From an uncultured Lachnospiraceae bacterium (GTDB lineage Bacteria; Bacillota; Clostridia; Lachnospirales; Lachnospiraceae): DNA of 6,158 nucleotides. Position 1 is the stretch's first letter. Every line of letters begins with the position of its first letter. The stretch lies in assembly GCA_947631075.1 (NCBI GenBank), contig CANRJU010000172.1, positions 1 to 6,158 of the forward strand. The letters run 5' to 3'. Positions 1 to 5,116 of this stretch are shown in pieces. A program made the position numbers and the translations under genes. The notes below the pieces were generated by a model. It had not been told where the DNA came from. It searched no databases and was given only the letters and a program-made list of their open reading frames with translations.

Positions 1-400
1 TCTGGACAAGAATTACCAGTATGTGCAGATTTCCCTGAGCGGCGGTATTCTATTTGACTCCGGCGCCGCGGAGATCAAGGCGTCGACGATTCCGATCTTG
101 AGCAAGCTGGGCGATATTTTAAAGATTTATGACAGCCATATGATTGAAATCGAGGGGCACACGGACAATGTAAAGATATCCGGGGGACCGTACAGGGACA
201 ATATGTACCTGTCCAGCGCCCGCGCCCTGGCGGTGTATGAGTATCTGGTGAATACAAAGAAGATGGACGCTAAGACGATGAAGGCCGCGGGACGGGGCGA
301 GTACGATAATGTCGCGTCCAACGCGACGGCCAAAGGCAGAGCGAAGAATCGCCGTGTGGAGATTAAAATATATACGGACGACCAAGGAGGGACAAAATGA
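1..400 (+). CDS. motB: Flagellar motor protein MotB, 3' part (OmpA-like domain)
   Basis: Partial at the left edge; the frame is open from base 2 and gives 132 residues before TGA at 398-400. MotB is the stator subunit that anchors the MotA/MotB ion channel to peptidoglycan. The visible part is the C-terminal OmpA-like peptidoglycan-binding domain: ILFDSGAAEIK at residues 16-26 of the fragment, IEIEGHTDN at 48-56 with the conserved Asp, SSARALAVYEYL at 71-82 and KNRRVEI at 115-121 with the conserved Arg. The transmembrane helix and plug region lie upstream of the window. A GTG at 23 could be mistaken for a start, but it sits inside the domain and the frame continues upstream. The stop overlaps the fliL start (ATGA). 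MotB rather than a general OmpA protein is inferred from fliL and fliM following directly; motA is expected just upstream. Confidence 0.93.
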   Translation, partial: LDKNYQYVQISLSGGILFDSGAAEIKASTIPILSKLGDILKIYDSHMIEIEGHTDNVKISGGPYRDNMYLSSARALAVYEYLVNTKKMDAKTMKAAGRGEYDNVASNATAKGRAKNRRVEIKIYTDDQGGTK

Positions 401-912
401 AAAAGAATATATTGACAATCGTGATTATGGCAGCATCACTGATCAATCTGGTATTGTCAGCGGTACTTGTATTTTCGGTCATGCCGGCCATGAACAAGAC
501 CAGCAATCTGGTAGACAAGGTGGCGTCGATTATCGATCTGGAGATCGAGCCTCAGGATAGCGAGGAGGATCAGTACTCCATTACGGATCTGAAGGTATAC
601 GAGATCGTGATGGAAAATTCTCTCAAGATCAACCTCCAGAAAGATCCGGGAGACAAGGCGGCTCACTATGTGGTGTTAGACGGCATTACCGTGTCGTTCA
701 ACCCCGATGCGGAAGACTATGACGAGATCAACACTTCCGTTCAGGAAGCGGATATCTATATACGCGACATTGTAAAGGACTGCATCAGCCAGTACACGGC
801 CACGACTATTACGGAGTCCTCCGTGAGACAGGACGCCGTCAAGAAGATCCAGGAGAGGTATAACACCAAATCCATCGTGGATATTTCACTTCCCGGATTC
901 CTTGTTGCATAG
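397..912 (+). CDS. fliL: Flagellar basal body-associated protein FliL
   Basis: 171 residues, close to the usual length for the family. FliL is a single-pass inner-membrane protein that surrounds or supports the stator and affects torque and stator engagement. The sequence shows a short basic N-terminus (MKKN), one hydrophobic helix at about residues 5-30, a polar acidic linker (EPQDSEEDQY, 51-60), then an extracytoplasmic domain with alternating beta-type segments (YVVLDGITVSF, 91-101) and a helix-rich end. The last residues (SIVDISLPGFLVA) fit the beta strand that closes FliL proteins. The start is fixed by AAGGAGG at 384-390, six bases before ATG 397, and by the 4-base overlap with motB, which implies translational coupling. 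Primary sequence is weakly conserved in this family, so the call rests on topology, length and position between motB and fliM. Confidence 0.85.
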   Translation: MKKNILTIVIMAASLINLVLSAVLVFSVMPAMNKTSNLVDKVASIIDLEIEPQDSEEDQYSITDLKVYEIVMENSLKINLQKDPGDKAAHYVVLDGITVSFNPDAEDYDEINTSVQEADIYIRDIVKDCISQYTATTITESSVRQDAVKKIQERYNTKSIVDISLPGFLVA

Positions 913-933
913 TGGCACCAAATATGTTATGAT
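905..933 (+). promoter_or_regulatory. Candidate SigA-type extended -10 promoter ahead of fliM
   Basis: TATGAT at 928-933 matches five of six bases of the -10 consensus and is preceded by TG at 925-926 with one base between, which makes an extended -10 element. A weak -35 candidate, TTGCAT (905-910), lies 17 bp upstream and overlaps the end of fliL. Transcription would begin near 940. This is prediction by eye only; the element could be chance in an AT-rich patch. Confidence 0.4.
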
Positions 934-955
934 AAAACATAGGGTTTTTATCGTG
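928..955 (+). other. AT-rich stem-loop in the fliL-fliM gap (SL1)
   Basis: Bases 929-937 (ATGATAAAA) pair with 946-954 (TTTTATCGT) in nine pairs, one of them G-U, closing an 8-base loop; a further G-U pair is possible at 928/955. A competing smaller hairpin pairs TATGTT (923-928) with AACATA (936-941), so the two folds exclude each other. The outer bases GGCAC (914-918) and GTGCC (953-957) are also complementary. It overlaps the candidate -10 box, so it would form in full only in read-through RNA from upstream, or act as a DNA operator. Confidence 0.5.
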
Positions 956-958
956 CCG

Positions 959-980
959 GGGATCCGCGGAGGCGGAGCCC
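959..980 (+). other. GC-rich stem-loop in the fliM leader (SL2)
   Basis: GGGATCCGC (959-967) pairs with GCGGAGCCC (972-980) in eight Watson-Crick pairs with one A-G mismatch, around a GGAG loop (968-971). No run of T follows (next bases GTTAAAGT), so it is not an intrinsic terminator. It lies about 33 bases upstream of the fliM ribosome binding site and does not cover it. A role as an RNA processing or stabilising element is possible but unproven. Confidence 0.6.
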
Positions 981-1026
981 GTTAAAGTCGGTATGATAGG
1001 GTAGGTCAGTTGCGAGGTGAGGATGT

Positions 1027-2004
1027 ATGAGTGACGTATTGTCACAAAATGAGATAGATAATCTTTTATCGGCTCTCAGCAGCGGTGAATTCGATCCGCT
1101 GGAAAACGAGATCACCGATGAGCGCCAGATCAAGGATTATGATTTTGCGAGGCCATCCAAGTTCTCCAAAGAGCACCTGAGGACGCTGGTATTCATATTT
1201 GAACACTACGCCAGGCTTTTATCTACCAATCTCCCGGTGTATCTCCGGAAGAACGTGCAGGTCGAGGTGATGCACTCGGAGGCGGCCACATATCAGGAGT
1301 TTTCCAACTCCCTGTCCAATCCCGTGCTCTTAGGAGTGGTGAACTTCGCTCCCCTGGAGGGCAACATCATCGTGGAGATGGCCACGGGACTTGGCTTTGC
1401 CATCGTGGACCGTATGCTCGGAGGAGATGGACAGCCCATTGACAAGACCCGCGAGTTCACGGAGATTGAGCTGAGCATCATAGAGCGCATCATGGTCGTG
1501 TGCACCAATCTCATGATCGAGCCGTGGCAGAGCGTCCAGCAGCTGGAGCCGATGCTAGAGAGAATAGAGACAAATTCCCAGTTCGCCCAGTTTGTCACTC
1601 CCAACGAGATGACTTCTATTATTACCATGAGTATCCGGATGGGCGAAGTCGAGGGACTGATGAACATATGTATACCCTTTGCCGTGCTGGAGCCGGTGAT
1701 CGACAAGGTCAACACCAAGTACTGGTACTCCACCAACACGGTCAAGGACGACGGAAGATACAGACAGGTTCTGGAGGATTCGATTCAGAAGGCGCGGATT
1801 CCGGTCCGGGCCATTATGGGAAAGAGCGCTATATCGGTCAACGACTTCATCCACCTGCAGCCGGGGGACATCATCAAGGTCAACACCAGGCTGGAGGACG
1901 AGCTGGATGTGTACGTTGGAAACATCAAGAAATTTTCTGCGATACCGGGTGCCTACGAGGACTCTTACGCAGTGAAAATAAAATCAATTTACAGAGAGGA
2001 GTAG
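1027..2004 (+). CDS. fliM: Flagellar motor switch protein FliM
   Basis: 325 residues, normal for FliM. It forms the middle of the C-ring, links FliG to FliN/FliY, and receives CheY-P. Domains in order: an N-terminal CheY-P binding peptide (LSQNEIDNLLSAL, 5-17), a short acidic linker, the CheC-like middle domain (about 40-230) with the GGDG motif (132-135) at the position of the family's FliG-binding GGxG loop, and a C-terminal SpoA/FliN-like domain (about 250-322, including GDIIKVNTRLEDELDVYVG). ATG 1027 is chosen because GAGGTGAGG at 1014-1022 precedes it and the CheY peptide begins at once. The ATG at 1023 is out of frame. fliY follows after four bases, with its ribosome binding site inside the fliM end, so the two switch proteins are probably made together. 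Confidence 0.97.
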   Translation: MSDVLSQNEIDNLLSALSSGEFDPLENEITDERQIKDYDFARPSKFSKEHLRTLVFIFEHYARLLSTNLPVYLRKNVQVEVMHSEAATYQEFSNSLSNPVLLGVVNFAPLEGNIIVEMATGLGFAIVDRMLGGDGQPIDKTREFTEIELSIIERIMVVCTNLMIEPWQSVQQLEPMLERIETNSQFAQFVTPNEMTSIITMSIRMGEVEGLMNICIPFAVLEPVIDKVNTKYWYSTNTVKDDGRYRQVLEDSIQKARIPVRAIMGKSAISVNDFIHLQPGDIIKVNTRLEDELDVYVGNIKKFSAIPGAYEDSYAVKIKSIYREE

Positions 2005-2008
2005 TACC

Positions 2009-3166
2009 ATGGACGGAATGTTGTCGCAGGAAGAGATCAATGCGCTGTTAGGCAGCATGGAAGCGGAAGAGCAGTCCGAGGACAAGAGGAAAGCTCCGGT
2101 TTCCGCTGTGGTTGATGAGTCCGACATGCTGACTCCGGAAGAAACCGACGCATTGGGGGAGATTGCCAATATCAGTATGGGTACGGCAGCTACCACTCTT
2201 TCGATTCTGGTGAATAACCGGGTGGATATCACGACGCCGACGGTGACTTATACGACCATAGACGCGCTGGCGCAGCAGTTTGAGACGCCATGTGTGTTTA
2301 TTTATATTTCATATAGAGCGGGTCTGGAAGGAAAGAACATCCTCATCTTGAGAGAAGAAGACGTCAAGGTCATTACGGATCTCATGATGGGAGGAGACGG
2401 GACCAACACGGACGCGGAGTTAGGCGATCTTCACCTGAGCGCCATCTGCGAGGCCATGAATCAGATGATGGGTTCGGCCGCCACGTCCATGTCCTCCATG
2501 ATCAACGAGATGGTGGATATCAGTCCGCCGACCGCCAACCGCGTGGATTTCGGTGAGGCTCTGACTGACGAGCTCGCTGAAATGGCGGGACAGACCTTCG
2601 TGCAGGTCTCCTTCCGCATGGTGATCGGAGATCTGGTAGACAGTGAGATCATGCAGTTATATCCGGTAGATTTCGCAAGGAGGATCTACCATCAGTTCAT
2701 GGGTGTCACGATGGGCACAGATACCGGAAGCGCGGAGGCCGCGCCAGCCCCGGCTCCGGCCAGTCCGGAACCAGCTCCGGCGCAGCCACAGCCGCAGCCG
2801 ATGGGTATGCAGCAACAACCGATGGCAGGCATGCAGCAGCCGATGTATGCGATGCCGCCTCAGGATATAAATATACAGCCGGCACAGTTCCAGAGCTTTA
2901 TGCCGACGCCGAACCTTACGGGCATCGCGCCGGAGAACATCGACCTGATTATGGATGTTCCGCTGGAGGTCACGGTAGAACTGGGACGGACCAGCAAGTC
3001 CATCAAGGAGATCCTGGATTTCTCGCCGGGAACGATTATCGAGCTGGATAAGCTGGCCGGCGAGCCGATTGACGTGCTGGTGAACGGCAAGTTTGTCGCC
3101 AAGGGCGAGGTTGTTGTCATTGAGGAAAGTTTTGGTATACGAGTTACCGAGATTATTAAAGAATAG
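2009..3166 (+). CDS. fliY: Flagellar switch phosphatase FliY (CheC-like plus FliN domain)
   Basis: 385 residues; C-ring protein of Firmicutes that dephosphorylates CheY-P and carries the FliN function. Residues 4-15 (MLSQEEINALLG) repeat the FliM-type CheY-P binding peptide. The CheC-like domain (about 38-232) has both phosphatase motifs of the form D/S-x3-E-x2-N-x22-P complete: D47, E51, N54, P77 and S144, E148, N151, P174. A low-complexity linker (about 236-310, Pro/Ala/Gln/Met) leads to a C-terminal SpoA/FliN domain (about 312-385, VPLEVTVELGRTSKSIKEIL onward). The start ATG 2009 follows GAGGAG at 1996-2001. It lies between fliM and its presumed substrate gene cheY. Phosphatase activity is inferred from the motifs. 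Some genomes label this protein FliN because of its last domain. Confidence 0.96.
   Translation: MDGMLSQEEINALLGSMEAEEQSEDKRKAPVSAVVDESDMLTPEETDALGEIANISMGTAATTLSILVNNRVDITTPTVTYTTIDALAQQFETPCVFIYISYRAGLEGKNILILREEDVKVITDLMMGGDGTNTDAELGDLHLSAICEAMNQMMGSAATSMSSMINEMVDISPPTANRVDFGEALTDELAEMAGQTFVQVSFRMVIGDLVDSEIMQLYPVDFARRIYHQFMGVTMGTDTGSAEAAPAPAPASPEPAPAQPQPQPMGMQQQPMAGMQQPMYAMPPQDINIQPAQFQSFMPTPNLTGIAPENIDLIMDVPLEVTVELGRTSKSIKEILDFSPGTIIELDKLAGEPIDVLVNGKFVAKGEVVVIEESFGIRVTEIIKE
2738..2860 (+). repeat. Low-complexity Pro/Ala/Gln/Met linker of FliY
   Basis: Encodes FliY residues 244-284. The first half is Ala-Pro and Gln-Pro rich (APAPAPASPEPAPAQPQPQP); the second half repeats GMQQQPM (266-272) and GMQQPM (274-279). 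The DNA shows matching short repeats (CAGCNCCGGC-like and ATGCAGCA units), the sort of tract that changes length by slippage. It is in frame and joins two folded domains, so it is most likely a flexible tether. Confidence 0.75.
3114..3141 (+). promoter_or_regulatory. Candidate internal promoter at the 3' end of fliY, ahead of cheY
   Basis: TTGTCA (3114-3119) matches five of six bases of the -35 consensus. After 16 bases comes TATACG (3136-3141), four of six bases of the -10 box, with TG at 3133-3134 giving an extended -10. Transcription would start near 3148, about 40 bases before cheY. It lies within codons for conserved Val-Val-Val-Ile and Gly-Ile-Arg residues of FliY, so chance is a real alternative. 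Confidence 0.3.
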
Positions 3167-3186
3167 TAAATGGAGGAGAACGGAGA

Positions 3187-3549
3187 ATGGCAAAAAGTGT
3201 TTTGATCTGTGATGATGCAGCATTTATGAGGGTTATGATCAAGGATATCCTGACAAAAAACGGTTATGAAGTTGCCGGAGAAGCGGAAAATGGTCTGAAA
3301 GCAGTTGAGAAATACAACGAGACCAAGCCGGATCTTGTCATGATGGATATTACGATGCCGGAGATGGATGGAATCCAGGCGCTGAAGAAGATTAAGGAGA
3401 CCGATGCTTCTGCCTGTGTGATCATGTGCTCCGCCATGGGACAGCAGGCGATGGTTATCGAGTCGATTCAGTCCGGCGCGAAGGACTTTATTGTAAAGCC
3501 TTTCCAGGCAGATCGCGTATTGGAAGCGGTTAAGAAAGCGGTCGGCTGA
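3187..3549 (+). CDS. cheY: Chemotaxis response regulator CheY
   Basis: 120 residues: a single receiver domain with no output domain. CheY is phosphorylated by CheA and then binds the switch proteins FliM/FliY to set rotation direction. Seen in the sequence: acidic pocket D9 and D10, phospho-acceptor D54 in MMDITMPEMDG, S82 in the Thr/Ser position (CSAMGQQ), F101 in the aromatic switch position and K104 in KPF. The match to Bacillus subtilis CheY from memory is close along the whole length (DDAAFMR, MDITMPEMDGI, MCSAMGQQ, GAKDFIVKPFQADRVLEA). A strong GGAGGAG lies at 3172-3178. Its first 40 codons are poorer in third-position G/C than the rest (14 of 40, against 55 of the remaining 80, counted by hand), which may reflect high expression. 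It directly follows fliY, its likely phosphatase. Confidence 0.97.
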   Translation: MAKSVLICDDAAFMRVMIKDILTKNGYEVAGEAENGLKAVEKYNETKPDLVMMDITMPEMDGIQALKKIKETDASACVIMCSAMGQQAMVIESIQSGAKDFIVKPFQADRVLEAVKKAVG

Positions 3550-3551
3550 TC

Positions 3552-3908
3552 ATGCTGGAGAATGTCCTTCAACTGCTTGCCGTACTGGTTATCTTTATCC
3601 TGGTTCTGGTCGCTACCTATTACGCGACCAAGTGGGTTGCGAAAAAGAGCGGCATGCAGGGACAGTCCCGCAATATCCGGGTGATCGAGACCTTTAAGAT
3701 CGCCCCCAATAAGTATATCCAGATCATCCAGCTGGGGAGCAGGTATTATTCCATCGGCGTGACCGCGAACAATATTACCTTTCTCGCGGAGCTGGATGAG
3801 GATCAGCTGGACTTGAGCGCTGGTGACAGAACCGGGCCGCAGGTGTCCTTTAAGGAGATGCTTGGCCGGTTCACCGGGGCGGACAAGTCCGGCGGAAAAG
3901 AAAAATAG
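3552..3908 (+). CDS. fliO: Flagellar export apparatus assembly protein FliO (FliZ-like)
   Basis: 118 residues, a short form usual in Firmicutes, where the gene is often called fliZ or fliO. FliO is a bitopic membrane protein that helps assemble the FliP ring of the export gate. One hydrophobic helix covers about residues 5-27, followed by a basic patch (KWVAKKSG, 27-34) that suggests a cytoplasmic C-terminal domain. The FliO domain shows RVIETFKIAPNKYIQIIQLGSRYYSIGVT (43-71, pattern only in part), then an acidic turn and a charged tail ending GGKEK. Only two bases separate it from the cheY stop, and no good Shine-Dalgarno is present (weak AAGAAAG at 3532-3538, 13 bases away), so translation is probably coupled to cheY. 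Sequence conservation is low in this family; position before fliP supports the call. Confidence 0.88.
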   Translation: MLENVLQLLAVLVIFILVLVATYYATKWVAKKSGMQGQSRNIRVIETFKIAPNKYIQIIQLGSRYYSIGVTANNITFLAELDEDQLDLSAGDRTGPQVSFKEMLGRFTGADKSGGKEK

Positions 3909-3914
3909 AAAAGG
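3909..3914 (+). promoter_or_regulatory. Ribosome binding site that sets the fliP start
   Basis: AAAAGG here lies nine bases before ATG 3924. An in-frame TTG at 3915 touches this site directly and cannot use it, so the ATG, which also starts a normal signal peptide, is preferred. Confidence 0.6.
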
Positions 3915-3923
3915 TTGGTATTT

Positions 3924-4784
3924 ATGAAGACACAGAAGAACTTGAGTCAGAGGTTATTTCGATACAGTTTTCTGCTGGTTCTGATAAGCATATTAACCTT
4001 TTTTTGTAGTGCAAAGGTTTATGCGGCCCCGGATTCCAACGCCAACGTAGACATGATCGAGGGCAGTACGGACGCCGAGGTGCAGGATCCGGATTCACCG
4101 GAGGATTTTGAACTGAATATCACATCCAATGCGGGGAGCTCCAGTTTGTCCGCCAGCACCAAGATCATTCTTCTGCTGACGGTCTTATCCTTGGCGCCCT
4201 TTCTTGTCATTATGGTGACGTCCTTTACACGGATCATCGTAGTGCTTCATTTTTTGCGCTCCGCTCTGGGAACCCAGACAACGCCGCCCAACCAGGTTCT
4301 GATCGGGCTGGCGCTGTTTTTGACGTTATTTATTATGACGCCGGTCATGACCCAGATCAACACGGACTGCATCCAGCCCTTTGACCGGGGGGAGATCACG
4401 GAGGAGGAGGCGCTGAACGCCGGGCTCAAGCCCCTTCGGACGTTTATGTTTGAGCAGACCAACCGGAAGGATATCCGGCTTTTCTTAGAGATTCAGGACG
4501 GGGACGGCGACACGGATGTGACGGTAGACGATGAGGATCAGATTCCCACCACGGTACTGATCCCCGCTTTTATGATCAGCGAGCTGAGAACGGCGTTTAT
4601 CATAGGGTTTGTGATTTATCTGCCGTTCATTGTCATAGATATGGTGGTGGCGTCCACTCTGATGTCCATGGGTATGATGATGCTGCCGCCCACGACGATT
4701 TCCATGCCGTTTAAGATTCTCCTGTTCGTGCTGGCGGACGGGTGGAACCTGGTAGTGGGACAGTTAGTCAGTACATTTTACTGA
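3924..4784 (+). CDS. fliP: Flagellar export gate protein FliP
   Basis: 286 residues from ATG 3924. FliP is the main subunit of the FliP5-FliQ4-FliR1 export channel. It begins with a cleavable signal peptide: basic residues (K2, K5, R10, R13), a hydrophobic core (15-28) and a VYA-A site, cut probably after A34. An acidic stretch (about 36-66) follows before the first membrane helix. Membrane helices lie at about 79-103, 124-146, 223-246 and 262-282. Family signatures are present: TSFTRIIVVLHFLRSALGTQ (99-118) and IPAFMISELRTAF (213-225). The loop between helices 2 and 3 carries an acidic DGDGDTDVTVDD (192-203) that resembles a calcium-binding EF-hand loop. A run of seven T (3999-4005) lies in the signal peptide. 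The gene stops at TGA 4782-4784, inside a 14-bp duplication. Confidence 0.97.
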   Translation: MKTQKNLSQRLFRYSFLLVLISILTFFCSAKVYAAPDSNANVDMIEGSTDAEVQDPDSPEDFELNITSNAGSSSLSASTKIILLLTVLSLAPFLVIMVTSFTRIIVVLHFLRSALGTQTTPPNQVLIGLALFLTLFIMTPVMTQINTDCIQPFDRGEITEEEALNAGLKPLRTFMFEQTNRKDIRLFLEIQDGDGDTDVTVDDEDQIPTTVLIPAFMISELRTAFIIGFVIYLPFIVIDMVVASTLMSMGMMMLPPTTISMPFKILLFVLADGWNLVVGQLVSTFY

Positions 4785-4803
4785 TAAAATTTTACGGATA
4801 AAA
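4776..4803 (+). repeat. 14-bp tandem duplication over the fliP stop codon
   Basis: TTTTACTGATAAAA (4776-4789) is followed directly by TTTTACGGATAAAA (4790-4803), identical but for one base (T4782 to G4796). The first copy encodes the last two FliP residues and the stop; the second lies in the fliP-fliQ spacer, and its final A bases join the fliQ Shine-Dalgarno. Confidence 0.85.
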
Positions 4804-4808
4804 GGAGG
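4801..4808 (+). promoter_or_regulatory. Strong fliQ ribosome binding site
   Basis: AAAGGAGG is fully complementary to the 3' end of typical 16S rRNA. Its 11-base distance to ATG 4820 is longer than the usual 5-9, but no other in-frame start lies nearer and FliQ proteins begin at this point. Confidence 0.7.
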
Positions 4809-4819
4809 CGAGGATCGGG

Positions 4820-5092
4820 ATGACACAAGACGTTGTAATGGATATAGCGACGGAGATGATATGGACCATCATCCGCTGCGCGGCGCCTCTTTTGCTGGTT
4901 TCCCTGATCGTGGGACTGGTGATTAGCATTTTCCAGACGGTCACGTCCATACAGGAGCAGACGCTCACCTTTGTGCCCAAGCTGCTGGCGATTTTTATCA
5001 CCCTGCTTCTGTGCGGGGGCTGGATCATGGACAACTGCGTGGGATTTTTGACGGATCTGTGCAACCACTTCACCTCGTATGTGGGGGGATAA
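4820..5092 (+). CDS. fliQ: Flagellar export gate protein FliQ
   Basis: 90 residues, the standard FliQ length. FliQ is a small hairpin membrane protein; four copies pack round the FliP/FliR channel. Two hydrophobic helices are visible at about 15-38 and 55-78. Between them is the family motif QTVTSIQEQTLTFVPK (39-54), with Q39, E46, Q47, L49 and the P53-K54 pair that mark FliQ and its virulence type III homologues. A flagellar rather than virulence role follows from the neighbours fliP, fliR and flhB. The spacer to fliR is 24 bases. Confidence 0.97.
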   Translation: MTQDVVMDIATEMIWTIIRCAAPLLLVSLIVGLVISIFQTVTSIQEQTLTFVPKLLAIFITLLLCGGWIMDNCVGFLTDLCNHFTSYVGG

Positions 5093-5116
5093 CGCGTTAG
5101 AAGGGAATGAGGTACC

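Noticed and set aside
23..400. Complete gene starting at GTG 23
   Set aside because: The frame continues upstream to the window edge and the OmpA-like domain begins before this codon; MotB needs a membrane helix further upstream.
923..952. Intrinsic terminator after fliL
   Set aside because: The hairpin TATGTT/AACATA before TTTTT is only six A-T rich pairs, and GGG lies between stem and T run. The T run is itself paired in the alternative stem, and the operon clearly continues.
992..997. Second TATGAT as a -10 box
   Set aside because: No -35-like hexamer stands 16-18 bp upstream (GC-rich hairpin bases are there) and no TG extension precedes it.
913..1026. Cyclic-di-GMP riboswitch or tRNA-like element in the fliM leader (GGTAGGTCAGTTGCG near 1000-1014)
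   Set aside because: The conserved GEMM core bases and pairing are not found, and the tRNA D-loop-like string has no matching acceptor, anticodon or T arms.
1500..2051. Plus-strand 183-residue ORF inside fliM
   Set aside because: It overlaps fully conserved FliM coding sequence in another frame and has low-complexity Gly/Arg/His composition.
2657..3223. Minus-strand 188-residue ORF opposite fliY
   Set aside because: It is an antisense shadow of the FliY linker and FliN domain: rich in Arg, His and Leu, with no recognisable domain, and it runs against the operon.
3915..3923. TTG start for fliP, three codons earlier
   Set aside because: It abuts the AAAAGG ribosome binding site with no spacing; ATG 3924 has proper spacing and gives a normal signal peptide.
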